Source: Pachyseris speciosa
Lineage: Eukaryota > Cnidaria > Anthozoa > Scleractinia > Pachyseridae
DNA length: 64,000 bases
Reading direction: 5' to 3'
Assembly: GCA_016490735.1 (NCBI GenBank)
Contig: JAEMWC010001112.1
Span: 102,001-166,000 of the forward strand
Shown here: positions 32,685 to 44,698 of the stretch, piece after piece
Layout: every line of letters starts with the position of its first letter
Position numbering within the stretch: position 1 is the first letter of the stretch
Translations under genes and position numbers: made by a program
Notes under the pieces: generated by a model
What the model saw: only the letters and a program-made list of their open reading frames with translations
Told to the model about the DNA's origin: nothing
Database searches by the model: none

Positions 32685-33950
32685 ACCCATTGACTACCAG
32701 CCGTTTTTACGTTTTCGGAGTGATTTTCCACCTATAAACGATGAATAGCAATTTGTGACTATTTATTTGAAACTACCAGGGAAAAGTGGTGCTGTCCTAA
32801 GGCACTGGAGGCTCAAGGTTTCTGATAACGTCATTTTGACGTAGCTATTTTTTATCCGTGAAGCAGCAACAAAGGCCCAAGTTCGGTTTGCTTGCGATTT
32901 TTGCTAAGTTTACAGCCATTTTTCATCTTTAGCGGCTGTCTGATGAGCATCATTAACCCATTGGCGCCCGTGCCGGCCAAAACCGGCCGCACAAGACTGC
33001 CATGCTTCAAAACATTGCAACTTTCTCAGTCGCACGAATATTGCCTTAACTGTCAGTTGTGAGTACGAAATGGAATGTCCTTTAAATTTGGATATCCAAT
33101 AAATGCAAGAAACGTAGCGATTTTTACCAAATATGGCCTTTTGAGTTTGGACAAGAACGAAAGTGACCGTTTTTAACGTCAAAGAGAAACAACGAAAATG
33201 CCCCTTTTGGCCTTCATGTTTTTTAAGGAAATCATCGTCGTAAAACCAAACTTCAACCATCATAACAAAATTCAGTCCTTGTTCTAGCTTAGAAATGACT
33301 TCTTTTGTTGATATTCTTCTCCCGAGCGTAGATACAGCCTTTTGTTCCAGTGCAGTCGGGCCTTTCCGCCATTTTCAACATCTCGACCGCATTGCATGCT
33401 GGGAAATTTTTGACAGCGCCCGTTCCTTCCCCCAATTCTTTCAATGATAAACTAAGTCTACAGCCACTCCGACTTACCGCCAAAAATTCCTGCTTGTGGT
33501 CATCTTCAGTGCTCACAAATTCCCAAATATGCGGCGGTAGGTCGAGAAATTCATCAGTAGTTGAGTCCCAAAGGTACTAAGTGTCCGACCGGCCAAATTC
33601 CCAGTTCGTCGAGTAACAAGCCAAATTCGACAACAAAGTACATCACCTTGCTCGATTCTTTGAGAAAATGGACTCTTAGCTACCGTCAGGCTGATCAGGC
33701 AGCCACTAAAGATGAAAAATGACTGTAAACTTAGCAAAAATCGCAAGCAAACCGAACTTGGGCCATTGTTGTAGCTGCTCGGATGAAAAGTAGCTACGCC
33801 AGAATGACGTTTCAGAAACCTTGAGCCTCCAGTGCTTTAGGACAGAACCACTTATCCATCGGAGTTTTAATAAAGAGTCACGAAATCCCATGGATCGTTT
33901 ATAGGTGGAAAATCACTCCGAAAACGTAAAAATGGCTGGGCGCCAATGAG
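32685..33950. mobile_element. Foldback element with about 260-bp arms in the ETFA intron
   Basis: The ends are inverted copies (ACCCATTG..., then CGTTTTCGGAGTGATTTTCC), flanked by TTGA/TTAA, fitting a TTAA target. The arms run about 32685-32945 and 33690-33950. A second TTAA element (32957-33690) sits between them in the opposite orientation to its relatives at 29.1 and 34 kb. No transposase was recognised; piggyBac-like by target only. Confidence 0.6.
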
Positions 33951-33957
33951 TTAAGTG

Positions 33958-34819
33958 TGACGGTAGCTAAGAGTCCACTTTCTCAAAGAATTGAGGAAGG
34001 TGATGTACTTTGTTGTCGAATTTGGCTTGCTACTCGACGAACTGGGAATTTGGCCGGTTGGACACTTGGTACCTTTGGGACTCGACTACTGATGAATTTC
34101 TCGACCTACCGCCTCATATTTTGGAATTTGTGAGCACTGAAGATGACCACAAGCAGGAATTTTGGCGTAGGTCGGAGTGGCTGTAGACTTAGTTTAACTG
34201 TGAAAGAATTGGGGAAAGGAACGGGCGCTGTCAAAAATTTCCCAGCATGCAATGCGGTCGAGATGTTGAAAACGGTGGAAAGGCCCGAATGCACTGGTAC
34301 AAAAGGCTGTATCTACGCTCGGGAGAAGAATATCAACAAAAAAAAAAGTCATTTCTAAGCTAGAACAAGGACTGAATTTTGTTATGATGGTTGAAGTTTT
34401 GTTTTACGACGATTTCCTTAAAAAACATAAAGGCAAAAAGGGGCATTTTCGTTGTTTCTCTTTGACGTTAAAAACGGTCAGTTTCGTTCTTGTCCAAACT
34501 CAAAAGGCCATATTTGGTAAAAATCGCTATGTTTCTTGCGTTTATTGGATATCGAAATTTAAAGGACATCCCATTTCGTGTTTACAAATGACAGTTAAGG
34601 GAATATTCGTGCGATTGAGAAAGTTGCAATATTTTGAAGAATGGGAGTCTTGTGCGGCCGGTTTTGGCCGGCACGGGCGCCAGTGGGTTAAAGGACATCC
34701 CATTTCGTGCTCACAACTGACAGTTAAGGCAATATTCGTGCGATTTAGAAAGTTCCAATATTTTGAAGCAGGGGAGTCTTGTGCGGCCGGTTTTGGCCGG
34801 CACGGGTGCCAATGGGTTA
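33958..34819 (+). mobile_element. TTAA-type repeat, family P, copy 3, with tandem duplication
   Basis: The longest copy, starting GTAGCTAAGAGTCCACTTTC and ending GGCACGGGCGCCAGTGGGTT. Its last 130 bp are tandemly duplicated: 34560-34689 and 34690-34819, with about 10 percent difference. A poly-A run near 34340 breaks its longest frame. Confidence 0.6.
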
Positions 34820-36565
34820 AAGAGTTAACCCATAAGTTCAAACAAGGATGAAGTATCCTTGAGGTAGCACCACACTCTCAAAACTAACACTGACACATAT
34901 GGGACACAAAAGCAACACTGAAAGAACTGGTGTAGTGATTTGTTGACATTTTCTCATTTCAGATTGTTCTTCCGAGAGCAGCTGCACTGCTAGATGTGGC
35001 TCCACTACAGGATGTCACAGAAATATAATCAGAAGACACGTTTGTCAGAACAATTTATGCAGGTTATAGTAGAACTAAATATAATTCAATCATCAGTTGA
35101 TGTTGTGCAGACTTTTTGTGACGTGAGGACACACCACAACAAGCATCTGATTTGAATTACATAATAAAATTCAGCAGTACATTCATATCAAATCTGTCAT
35201 TATAGTCGTAACTCACAACACATGCCACAGCTACAATGTACCTATCATCAATGGGTCCTTGATGGAAATCAGTTTATTACTCACCAACCATAGTTAAGTT
35301 TATTACGGATGTAAAGGTCAATGCAACATGTGCCAGTACAAAACTTGAAATAGCAGCCCCTGCATGGAAGCTGTAATTCTTGCCAGGTCAAAAAACAGGA
35401 CAGCAATAGAAAATTAATTAATGATATTGTTATTGTCTTATTCAGGTAATGCTGTCACCACTTGCAAAAGCAATAATAAAATCAAGATCTTCACTGTCCG
35501 AGGCACTGCTTTTGATGCTGCTCAGACTCAAAAATGAGTGAAAGTGGTATTTAACTTTGCCATGCTTCTTCAGTGAATTGTTTTGCTAGTGTTGCAATTT
35601 AAGAAATCTTGTTCTCAAGCTTAGTAAATAATTCATGAGGAATAAACAAGCAAAATTCCACTGTGACAAGAGATTTGGGAATTATATCCTGATTATAGGG
35701 AGCTGCTGCTTTGAATTTTTAATGAAATTGTTGATTGTCCCCAGATACATAGAAATATATTGACTTTATTGAAAGAGGGTGACATGTATTTTTCTGACGA
35801 TTGCCAAACCTCTGGCCCTCAGATTCAAGATGAAAATGTGACCCTCAGATCCATGTTGGTGTGAAAATTTCACAGCAATGTCTTGTCTTCCTGGAAATAA
35901 ATGCCAATTCTGACCTTCCTTGTACTCACCCATTTGATACCAATAATTATACTTCAGAACAGTCGTCTCGATATAACAATGTAAAACCACTTTATTACAC
36001 TCCAAAACAGCGAACATTAGAAGAAAATATCAAAAATTAAAAAATGAAAGCGGGAGGTCTAGGTCCCAGTAGTCCCGGTTGTAATGAGTCCCGGCTGCCA
36101 CATGACCAACTCGCCATTTTATTTCGCTCCTGAAAGCATGGCGGCTTCATTTGGTTCATTTGTCAGCTTGGGTGGGTGAGGAATTCGATGTCAGTGACAG
36201 ACCAGAGTTAACAAGTGCCAAGGTGGTTGTGTCTGGAGGTAAATTAATCATTTTACAAATTTTTCTCAATAATACGTGTATTTTATAGTCTGTGTCTACC
36301 AGTGCCAGTATGGTGCAGTACGTCACTTAGATGGTATTTACTGTTATGGTCTTCATTATTTTGATAGGTAGAGGAATGAAGAGTGGAGAAAATTTTGAAT
36401 TGGTATATAAGCCTGCTGAGAAGTTCAACGCTGCAGGTGAGAGAACATGAAAGGTCGATGTTGTTGGGGCTTAGTTTAATCATTTGGGTGAGTTACATGT
36501 TGTTTTCCAGAACAATTGGTGAATTCTCTCGAGGAGTGAACAGTTGCTGTCATCTCACAAAATAA

Positions 36566-37077
<512 letters not shown>

Positions 37078-37308
37078 TATATGGCAACATATGGCACTAT
37101 TTCGTTTGAAATATTGTTGTGAGAATATAGCATTTAATTGGAATGAAAACAATTTCATCAAATTTTTCCTGTGGCCTTTCTGATTACTAGGGGTGTTTCT
37201 CACAAACATTTTACTGCCAGCACGTTTGCTTACTCTGCGCTTGTTACACTTAAACTTCAGAGTTTACTTGTCAACAATGATTTGAAATCTTGAGTTCCAC
37301 CTACCTGA

Positions 37309-37467
<159 letters not shown>

Positions 37468-37546
37468 TGACTCTTGTTGCAGACCATTGTTGCTATCAAC
37501 AAGGACCCTGAGGCTCCTATTTTCCAAGGTCAGTTGTAATGAATGG

Positions 37547-37746
37547 TTTGCTGGGGAGCGGGGTGGGCACAGTGGTAAGAGCGTTTGCTTTCCACAAGTG
37601 TGTCCCGAGTTCCATTCCTAGACTCAGCGTCATAAGTTGGCTGAGTTTGTTGGTTCTCTACTCTGCTCTGAGAGGTTTTCCTCCGGGTAATCCGGTTTTC
37701 CCCTCTCCCTAAAAACCAACATTTGATTTAATTTGATTTGATTTAG
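37547..37746 (+). mobile_element. tRNA-derived SINE, family B, copy 2
   Basis: Same family on the plus strand (GGGCACAGTGGTAAGAGCG head, CCTCCGGGTAATCCGGTTTT body, TTTGATTTAATTTGATTTG tail). It lies between ETFA exons 10 and 11, in the interval that lacks an expected exon. Confidence 0.8.
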
Positions 37747-38089
37747 TCTCCCAAGTTAGTAGAGAATCTGTGCTCGGCTACAAAGATTTGAGACTTAAAT
37801 ACCACTTGGTGTTAAGTATTTTTAGCAGAACATTTCTTACCTTTCTTCAGCTTTATACGCATTATTAGTAATGTCAACCAGTCCTGTTTTCCTGTGAAGT
37901 CTTATCTTAAGGCTGGAAGAGAAAGCCCTCCCCTCAGGGGAGGTGAGGATCAAAGCAGTTACTCATCTGCGATATCAGCAAAATCATGGGGACTGCCAGT
38001 ATACTTGCTTTCTCAAACCGCTGTACTTTTGTGCAGTGTACAATGGTAACGTTTTTCACATGCAACTGGGTTAAATTCAAAGCCTGCAC

Positions 38090-38250
38090 GTACATTGTAA
38101 ATATGTTGTGGTTCAACTTTATCCTTGGTCCAGTTTTTATTTTCCTTTGTTTTGTACTCGTTATCATACATTACCATACACAAGAACAAAAGAAAATAAA
38201 AATTGAACCAAGGATAAAATTGAACTACAACATATACATGTGCTAATAAA
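38090..38250. mobile_element. Inverted-repeat element in the last ETFA intron
   Basis: TTGTGGTTCAACTTTATCCT at the left pairs with AGGATAAAATTGAACTACAA at the right, with a further TTTTTATTTTCC/GAAAATAAAAAT pair inside. It is a small non-coding MITE-like hairpin. Confidence 0.65.
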
Positions 38251-38421
38251 ATCTTGAAATTATTGTTTTTCAACAAGTGGCTTTGTTTTTGTAGGCGGTG
38301 CCTGAAATGACGGAGAAGATCCGATAGACGACCGCTATACTGTGTAAAGAATCAGTTACTGTACAGCTCGTGCATCATTGAAAGGAGTTTCTTGTGTGGC
38401 TTTTAGTTTTGTGGTTTTTCA

Positions 38422-38427
38422 AATAAA
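38422..38427 (+). terminator. Candidate poly(A) signal of the ETFA copy
   Basis: AATAAA about 95 bases after the ETFA stop codon, in a T-rich setting. Confidence 0.5.
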
Positions 38428-38587
38428 TTAAAGATATTTGGTTGCGTCATTTGCGTTGGTTTTGAAGGCAACTTTATAGAAAAGTACAAATGCATTCATC
38501 AAACTGAGGTCGCAGCAGTTTCACTTCTTATGTTTTCAAACACACATAAGCAGACACCCAGTATTTCAAGGTCAGCATCAGCACGTT

Positions 38588-38665
38588 AAGTCTCCATTCT
38601 TGACCCTAGAGCTCTTCCCTTTTGTGCATGTCTAACGGGTGGACTGCAGGAAGAGCTCTGGGCAA
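38588..38665. repeat. Short hairpin repeat, family H, copy 2
   Basis: CCATTCTTGACCCTAGAGCT and AGAGCTCTGGGCAACTC flank a GTGCATGTCTAACGGG core, resembling 28106-28183. Confidence 0.6.
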
Positions 38666-38699
38666 CTCTATGCAAGCCTGCAGTTCTGATTGGTTATCA

Positions 38700-39060
38700 T
38701 TTGTAACAATAGATTTGAAACTGCGGATTAAAGAGTGAGTATGTGAATTATCATCGCAGTTATGAACACAACAATAGTGAAAATAAAGCCTGAAAAACAA
38801 TTTAGGCTTTTACGAGGTTTGAACCCACGACCTCTGCGATACCGGTGCAGTGCTCTACCGACTGAGCTAAACAAGCCAACTGGGTGCTGGTCGTTTTGTT
38901 GGTTCGTAATATCCCGGTGAGGTCATGGGTTCAAACCCTTTACAAACTTGAATTCTTTTCAGGCTTATTTTCGCTACCGCTTAATTAGCGTTCATAACTG
39001 CGATGATTATTCACATACTCATTCTTTAATCCGCAGTTTCTAATACATGGTTTTCATATA
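38700..39060. mobile_element. Two family C SINEs, head to head
   Basis: 38700-38880 on - and 38881-39060 on + are the same tRNA-derived SINE meeting at their heads. The minus copy keeps a good tRNA-like head (GTTTAGCTCAGTCGGTAGAG, box B GGTTCAAACCT); the plus copy keeps the second half (GGTCATGGGTTCAAACCC). Both carry the TTTTCAGGCTT body and the GCGTTCATAACTGCGATGAT-type tail. Confidence 0.75.
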
Positions 39061-39104
39061 TTCATTTTCACACATTCATCACTCATGGAAATTACTTCTG
39101 GTTG

Positions 39105-39172
39105 GGCAACGTAGTCTCCTTTGCAGCCATTTTTGGGACGTGACATCCCAAAAACAGCTGCGAAGGAGACTA
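39105..39172. repeat. Short perfect-ended hairpin
   Basis: TAGTCTCCTTTGCAGCC at the left and its near-complement ending GCGAAGGAGACTA at the right, around TTTTTGGGACGTGACATCCC. It is a minimal MITE-like hairpin. Confidence 0.7.
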
Positions 39173-39225
39173 TGGGCAACGCGGTACGCGCTAAAAACTG
39201 AACTTACAGAGCGCGTTCACTCTTA

Positions 39226-39600
39226 AGGGGTAATGCCCGCTACCTTGTGGCCTTAGTGCCCTTAGAGTGGCTTCAGCTTACTTGATCACATTAATTTGTG
39301 AAGTATCCTTGTCACTCCAGCCACATCCCACAAGCTTTACGTTTTCATTGCTTGTTTTATTGATATGTGGGTACTTGAGCCTGAGCATTAGCTATGCCAT
39401 GCTGATGAGGCCTAACAAGGCCGAAACAGCTGTATAATGCTTGCGCTCAGTCTTTGCTTTGGTAGATTTAAGGAGTAATGCCCGCTACCTTGTGGCCTTA
39501 GTGCCCTTTGAGTGGCTTCAGCTTACTTGATCACATTAATTTGTGAAGTATCCTTGTCACTCCAGCCACATCCCATAAGCTTTACGTTTTCATATCTTCG
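39226..39600 (+). mobile_element. Tandem hammerhead repeat, family R (retrozyme-like)
   Basis: About 1.5 units with a 245-bp period: TAATGCCCGCTACCTTGTGG starts at 39231 and again at 39476, and both continue through CACTCCAGCCACATCCCA. Between them lies a hammerhead ribozyme motif (39375-39450). Tandem units of a few hundred bases with one type I hammerhead per unit are the hallmark of animal retrozymes, non-coding retroelements found as circular RNAs. No ORF is present. The related truncated copy at 28.9 kb shows that the family is dispersed. Confidence 0.75.
39375..39450 (+). ncRNA. Type I hammerhead ribozyme motif, damaged at cleavage side
   Basis: Seen in order: 5' strand of stem I (TTGAGCCTGAGCATTAGC, then TATGCCATG), CTGATGA at 39402-39408, stem II GGCC/GGCC with loop TAACAA, GAAA at 39423-39426, and stem III ACAG/CTGT without a loop. 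Compared with the 29-kb copy, the piece holding the GTC cleavage site's C and the first part of the stem I 3' strand is missing (about 10 bases), so this monomer should not self-cleave efficiently. A stem III lacking a loop usually works only as a dimer in tandem transcripts. Confidence 0.75.
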
Positions 39601-39754
39601 ACTGAAAAAGTTCACAAAAAACATGAGTGAAACCCCAACCACCTTTTGCTAAGGCATACTTCAAGGATTTTCAAACAGCGACGCAATTTGGGTTTGAAAC
39701 CTCAAGCATGCGCTGTGAGACCTTAATAGCTAGATTTTGGGTACGCTTGCGTAG

Positions 39755-39835
39755 AGTTGCCCAGAGCTCTTTCTACCGTCACGCCCGCCGGTTCGACATG
39801 CGCAAAACGGAGGAGCTCTAGGGTCGCGAATGGTT
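39755..39835. repeat. Short hairpin repeat, family H, copy 3
   Basis: GCCCAGAGCTCTTTCTACCG and GGAGGAGCTCTAGGGTCGCG around a GACATGCGCAAAACGG core. Confidence 0.6.
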
Positions 39836-40499
39836 AAGCCTCCTATTTCTACTGCGCATACGTTCTGCGAAACTTACACAAGATAATGACGTTTCTTAAG
39901 GACAGTGCTTCCTAAAACAAAGTGATCTTTGAATGGCTTATAAATTTGCCGTTTATAAATTAAGCTTCAATTTGAAACAAAAGTTTTTTGAATATTTGTT
40001 GCCTTATTGTCTCTGAAAGATGCATGGTTTAACCCAAATTTCTTTTTTTAATTCCACTTCGCTAGCCCCGAATATCTCAGAGCATGGAACAGGCTAGTGC
40101 AAAACTACCTTCGTATTACGGGGCAACGGCTTTACTAAAGGTGAAACGTCAACATGGAACAGAATGGGAGAACCCCTAAAGCAGTGTTTTGTCTACGGTT
40201 CGCAGAAAGTGAAAAAATAATCGATTACCGAGTACGTATACAGCCAGCTTGCGGGATTCTTAGTTACGATTTTGGCTTACTACTCCCTAAATACAAGTGC
40301 AGTATATATTGTGGCAGTGACTTTCAAAAATATGTAATAATGTACACCCCTATTAATAAAAAAGAAATGCTATAAGTGTAAATTTCAACTCGCTGTAAGT
40401 CGTCTCAAAAAATGAGGAAGCGTGTGGCGGGTACATACATATACATACACTTTATTTCAACTTGAATTATCAGAGCAGGTCTATTGATCTAATATCTTA

Positions 40500-40880
40500 C
40501 AATACAATACAATACAATTGTCTTTATTTAATGAAGGTGACGTAATTAACCCAATGAGTTATCTAACTTACGGCCTTCAAAGAACATCATCAGATGAGAG
40601 ATAGACCATCACACCGGAAACAATGTCCCCTACTCTTTTCGAACAGTGTGTGGGTTCTTTTACGTCCCACAGAATCAATTATGAAGAGTTGTGAGACGGG
40701 CCCTACGGTTTATCGTCCTTATCGAGAAGACTAGAAAGTCTAACCATTTGCAGATGTAATTACAAAGGCAGCACTATCTCCTCAATTATTTAAAGACCCT
40801 GAGTGTTGGTCCGACGGGGTTTGAACCACCGACCTCCCGCACGCTAGTCGGTGCTCTACCACTGAGCTAACCGGTCTTCG
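40500..40880 (-). mobile_element. tRNA-derived SINE, family A, copy 2
   Basis: The minus strand reads a GACCGGTTAGCTCAGTGGTA head, box B GGTTCAAACCCC, then the CTCAGGGTCTTTAAATAATT body and GGGACGTAAAAGAACC, ending in an ATTGT-repeat tail. The family matches 1140-1562, with the head more intact here. Confidence 0.8.
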
Positions 40881-41090
40881 AGAAAGAAAAGTAAAGTGTG
40901 TTCTTCTCCTTTGTGCACACCGTACCTATGCATGGTTCTACGGTTTCCTAGAAATCCTTAAAGGACATCTAGCAAATTCCAGTGCAAAGTGCAAAAATGC
41001 TTAGTTTACAACAATTTTTTAAGCCCATTAAAAAAGTCCAAAATAGGTGAGAACTTCTACATTACCGGAAAAAAATATTTAGGGGTAGGC

Positions 41091-41541
41091 TCACTTGGAT
41101 GGAATAAAGTAGTAAGTAATCAAGAGATCTTTCAAAATGGCGGACGTAGTTAAGGCCTTTCGACGGTAATCTGTTCCTACCACGGGATTTGTAATCATTC
41201 CTTTTAAATAAAATCATTCCATTTCATTCCCCTACTTCAAAGATCAAACCCATCAAGAGATAGGAATAATGAAATATAGAAAAGCAGTGAAGGTATCACA
41301 CAGCAATCATCATAAAACAGGCCAAAACCAAAGAAACAAACAAAAGCGATAGAAAAATAATATTAAAAAATATTAAATGAAGACTGAATTGAGGGGGCAA
41401 CCGGTGACCTCTCGATCTGCAGTCGAATGCTCTACCACTGAGCTATGCCCCCTTGGATGGAATAAAATAGTAACTAATCAAGAGATCTTTCAAAATGGCG
41501 GACGTAGTTAAGCCCTTTCGACGGTAGTCTGTTCCTACCAC
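41091..41541. repeat. Direct duplication flanking a tRNA-Cys remnant
   Basis: About 90 bp (TTGGATGGAATAAARTAGTA to CTGTTCCTACCACG) occurs at 41096-41183 and again at 41453-41541 with few differences. The tRNA-Cys remnant abuts the second copy. Confidence 0.8.
41393..41452 (-). pseudogene. tRNA-Cys (GCA) with truncated T arm
   Basis: The minus strand begins GGGGGCATAGCTCAGTGGTA, has the anticodon loop CTGCAGA (GCA anticodon) in a good stem, then GAGGTCACCGGTTGCCCCC. The acceptor ends pair (GGGGGC with GCCCCC). The T loop and the 3' half of the T stem are missing, so only 60 of about 72 bases remain. It is a degenerate tRNA gene, or a tRNA-derived repeat. Confidence 0.75.
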
Positions 41542-44343
41542 GTTATTTCATAGAAATCTTAATATTAAAAATGGTTAATAATTTCTTTAAAAACTTGTTG
41601 CACTTGTCGGTAATCCGTATTACAGTTTTACTGCGAAAAAATATCAGTCTTATTGACCACATTGAGTTGCACAAATAGCTGATTCACTTCTTTTTCTTTC
41701 TATTTATGATGTTTTGATTTTTTTTTTCTAGCTGAATTCTTTCTAAGTCCATGTAAAACAAGTTCCAGTTATATTTTCGTTAAGCCAAAATTTCTCACGT
41801 AAAATGTAGGGAGATCCTACAGTCCTAAGATCGGAGAATAGTTTCATGCGACCGTACTTTTATCTTAAAAGAAGCGGATAAAAAAGGAAGAAAAATGCAA
41901 AGGAAGAAAAAGGCATCACACAGTAATCATCATAAAATAGGCCAAAAAAACAAAACAGGAACGCGCAGGGGTAGAGGCTGGGGAGCCAGGGTCCCCAACT
42001 ATTTTTGCGGAAAAAAAATTAATGAATTACAGTAAGTAAAAGGCACATCCAAAAAAGTACTTTTATGGGATAATAGTGCTTGGGTAAAGATGGGGGACCT
42101 CGCTCGAAAACATCCAAATTTATGATTGGTTTCTTTCGATGCTGTCTGAAAACCACGTAGTTGTAGTCTTCTGTTGGTGATCAAAGTGAGGTTGAGAGAC
42201 CAACGCGACTCCTGCTGTGCGCCCAATGTGTTGTTCACGACCTTTATGGTTTTAATTTAACTAGAATATCTTTAAGCGATTTTCCTTTTCTGTAAAAAAT
42301 CAAGGGAGGTTCCTTGCATGAATATCTCCCTGAGTGTTGGTTGTTCTTTAGCCTCAGATCGAGTACAGTTTGCCAATGAATAAATTTCTTAAATTTCTTG
42401 AATTAGGTAGTCTTATTTCTTGTGCAAACACAGTCTACCTTAAGAGCATGATGACACACTGTAAAGAATCAGTCCAATTCTAAAAAGTCCAGTTTTTAGA
42501 ATAAGTTGATTTAAATAGCTTATTTGCATGGATAGATCGGGAAATACTATAGTCACCTCTATGGGATTTCATCATGACAATAAATTACTTTGGTATTCGA
42601 CCTGGTTTCCTATTTAAGCCAAAGTGAGGTCAGTGCCGGGGGTCTAAACAACACAAGGCCTTAAAGAAATGCGCGGTTGATTCATATGATACTGTATTTC
42701 CTCGATTAGACGCTCTCCTCGAATTAGCACCCCACCCCGAACATACTCACACTCATCCCTCACCCTGGGGAGTCATCAGATGAAATAGAGGGTTAGCGGG
42801 AGGTTGGGGCGAACCCCTCGGAATTTTGTTTGTTGTGTGCTACCTTCAATTAATTCTGAACTAACTTCAGACCAAATTAAGAATGTCCGATACCCATTTC
42901 CAAACCTGGCCTCTGAAATCCCTTTCCCCGTTTTCAGACCTCAGACCAAAATGGTTATATTTGTACCCTCAACTATCATACCCAGGAGGGCCGCACAGAC
43001 CTATATATACATACCTCCGGTGGTTGCAAAGAGTGGTAGAAACAAAGGAAAGGGTAAACACTTTCTTTTGTCATTAGAACGTTCTTCACTAACGCCACAA
43101 CTTTGTAGGTAAGTTCTGCCATTTATTTAACATTCTTGGAATGTGCTACACACTCTTTTGACTACAAGTTTAAGAGAAAAGACATACATGTGCACAGAAG
43201 ATAACTAGAGGACTCAACTTTATCTAAAGTCCATATTAAATCATACGTGGTTTAAATAATGCAGTGTATATTGGAGAATGGTACTGATCTTTATCATTCT
43301 TGTATGAAGGCTAAAAGCAAAAAATTAAAAACCTCGCTGACTACATTTAAAATCACTCATTGACAACCGTCGCTTGCATCTTGTAGAAGTAGAAGTTTAC
43401 AATCCTACGCCCAGTCTAAACGTTTAACAGATTATCGAACAACATCTTGTGGCTTAAACAGCGTTACAAGGTTTAGACCAAGTGTTAGATGAATATTATG
43501 CTGCCGATCAAGAAATTTCGCCAGCAATTAACATTTTTAAATGGCGGCGGTTTAGCTGCGCATTGTTTGATGTGTCAGAGCGGTTTTCAGTTGATCATCG
43601 CAAGTAAATTGCGTTTGCACTGGTTTTACATTGCTTCGCTCTGTGAACTCGCACCACTTTTTCAACCAATGAGAAGCAAAACCAAAACCAATCGCGACTT
43701 GCACGCGCGCATTTTCCCGCGCTTTGCGCCTGCTACATGTAATTGCTTCGGATTGGCTCATTTGCACTGTTTGCATCTGTTGTGATTGGTCACAGTAATT
43801 GCTTTGGTTTTGGTTTTACGACACTCGATTGAAAACCGGTTTTTAGAAAAATGCTGTAACGTATCGAGATGAAAGCTCCCTAAACCCCGGTTTACAATAC
43901 AATTTCTTCATGCGCCCTGCGTTTTTTGTTCGTTTGGGTGAAACTGGCAGCTCTAACCCTTGCGTGTTAGGAAAAAGGTACAACACTGTGAAAGTATCAC
44001 TTTTTTTTTCTAGTGTCCAGCTTGTTATGAAGCATAATGTCACCCTTGGCATATTTCAAATCTTTTAGGTTGTTTTATAGCTTGCGTACTAAGTGTGGTG
44101 AAAGGATTATAGCATTTAATTAGCAACATCCAAGCCATTCCTATCCTTGTTTTAATAATACGATTCGATGTGTCCTAGGTTTGAGCGCCAATAATTAATG
44201 GCATTTTCTACACGCAGTATGAGTACTAACCGCAAAACAAACGATGAATTTTGCCGGGAAAACCATAAATTAACACCGAAAGTTATATTGCGTCAATTTA
44301 ACATTTTAATGATGCATCATGTTCTCCTTATATGGCTATCAAA
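41542..44343. other. No gene recognised
   Basis: About 2.8 kb without a protein family match. An ATCACACAGYAATCATCATA block occurs at about 41295 and again at about 41917, a local duplication. ORFs near 42804-43112 and 43489-43785 show no domain and probably arise by chance. Confidence 0.4.
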
Positions 44344-44698
44344 GGGCGCTTTCCTTTTGCATGGAAAAACCGGTTGTTCCGGTAAATCAAATGGAACAGA
44401 CTTTTCCAAGAGAAATTTTTCGGAAAAAAAGGAATACCTTTTGAGGTATTCCTCTTTTCTTGGTTTTATCGGAATGACCAAAAAATCCTTTACTATCTGC
44501 GGCCTCCCACTAGTTCCATGCTCCTTGATGAAGAAAACGCGCGGTTTGGTGGTGTTTTGGTTAATACCCAGTCTCTTAAAGAGTGACTCAGTGCAAAAGG
44601 AACATGCCCGTCCCGTTCCGTTTTGATTGAGAAAAAATTGTCCTGTTCCTTTTAACGCAAATTTCTCCCCGGTTTTTCCATTCAAATGGAAAGCGCCC
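44344..44698. mobile_element. MITE-like element, 355 bp
   Basis: Ends GGGCGCTTTCCTTTTGCATG and CATTCAAATGGAAAGCGCCC are inverted copies extending into GGAAAAACCGG/CCGGTTTTTCC. A strong inner hairpin (GAATACCTTTTGAGGTATTC) lies near 44430. It is non-coding, with no clear target duplication. Confidence 0.75.

Noticed and set aside
42804..43785. Small plus-strand ORFs
   Set aside because: No start context, no homology and no codon-level pattern; treated as chance.
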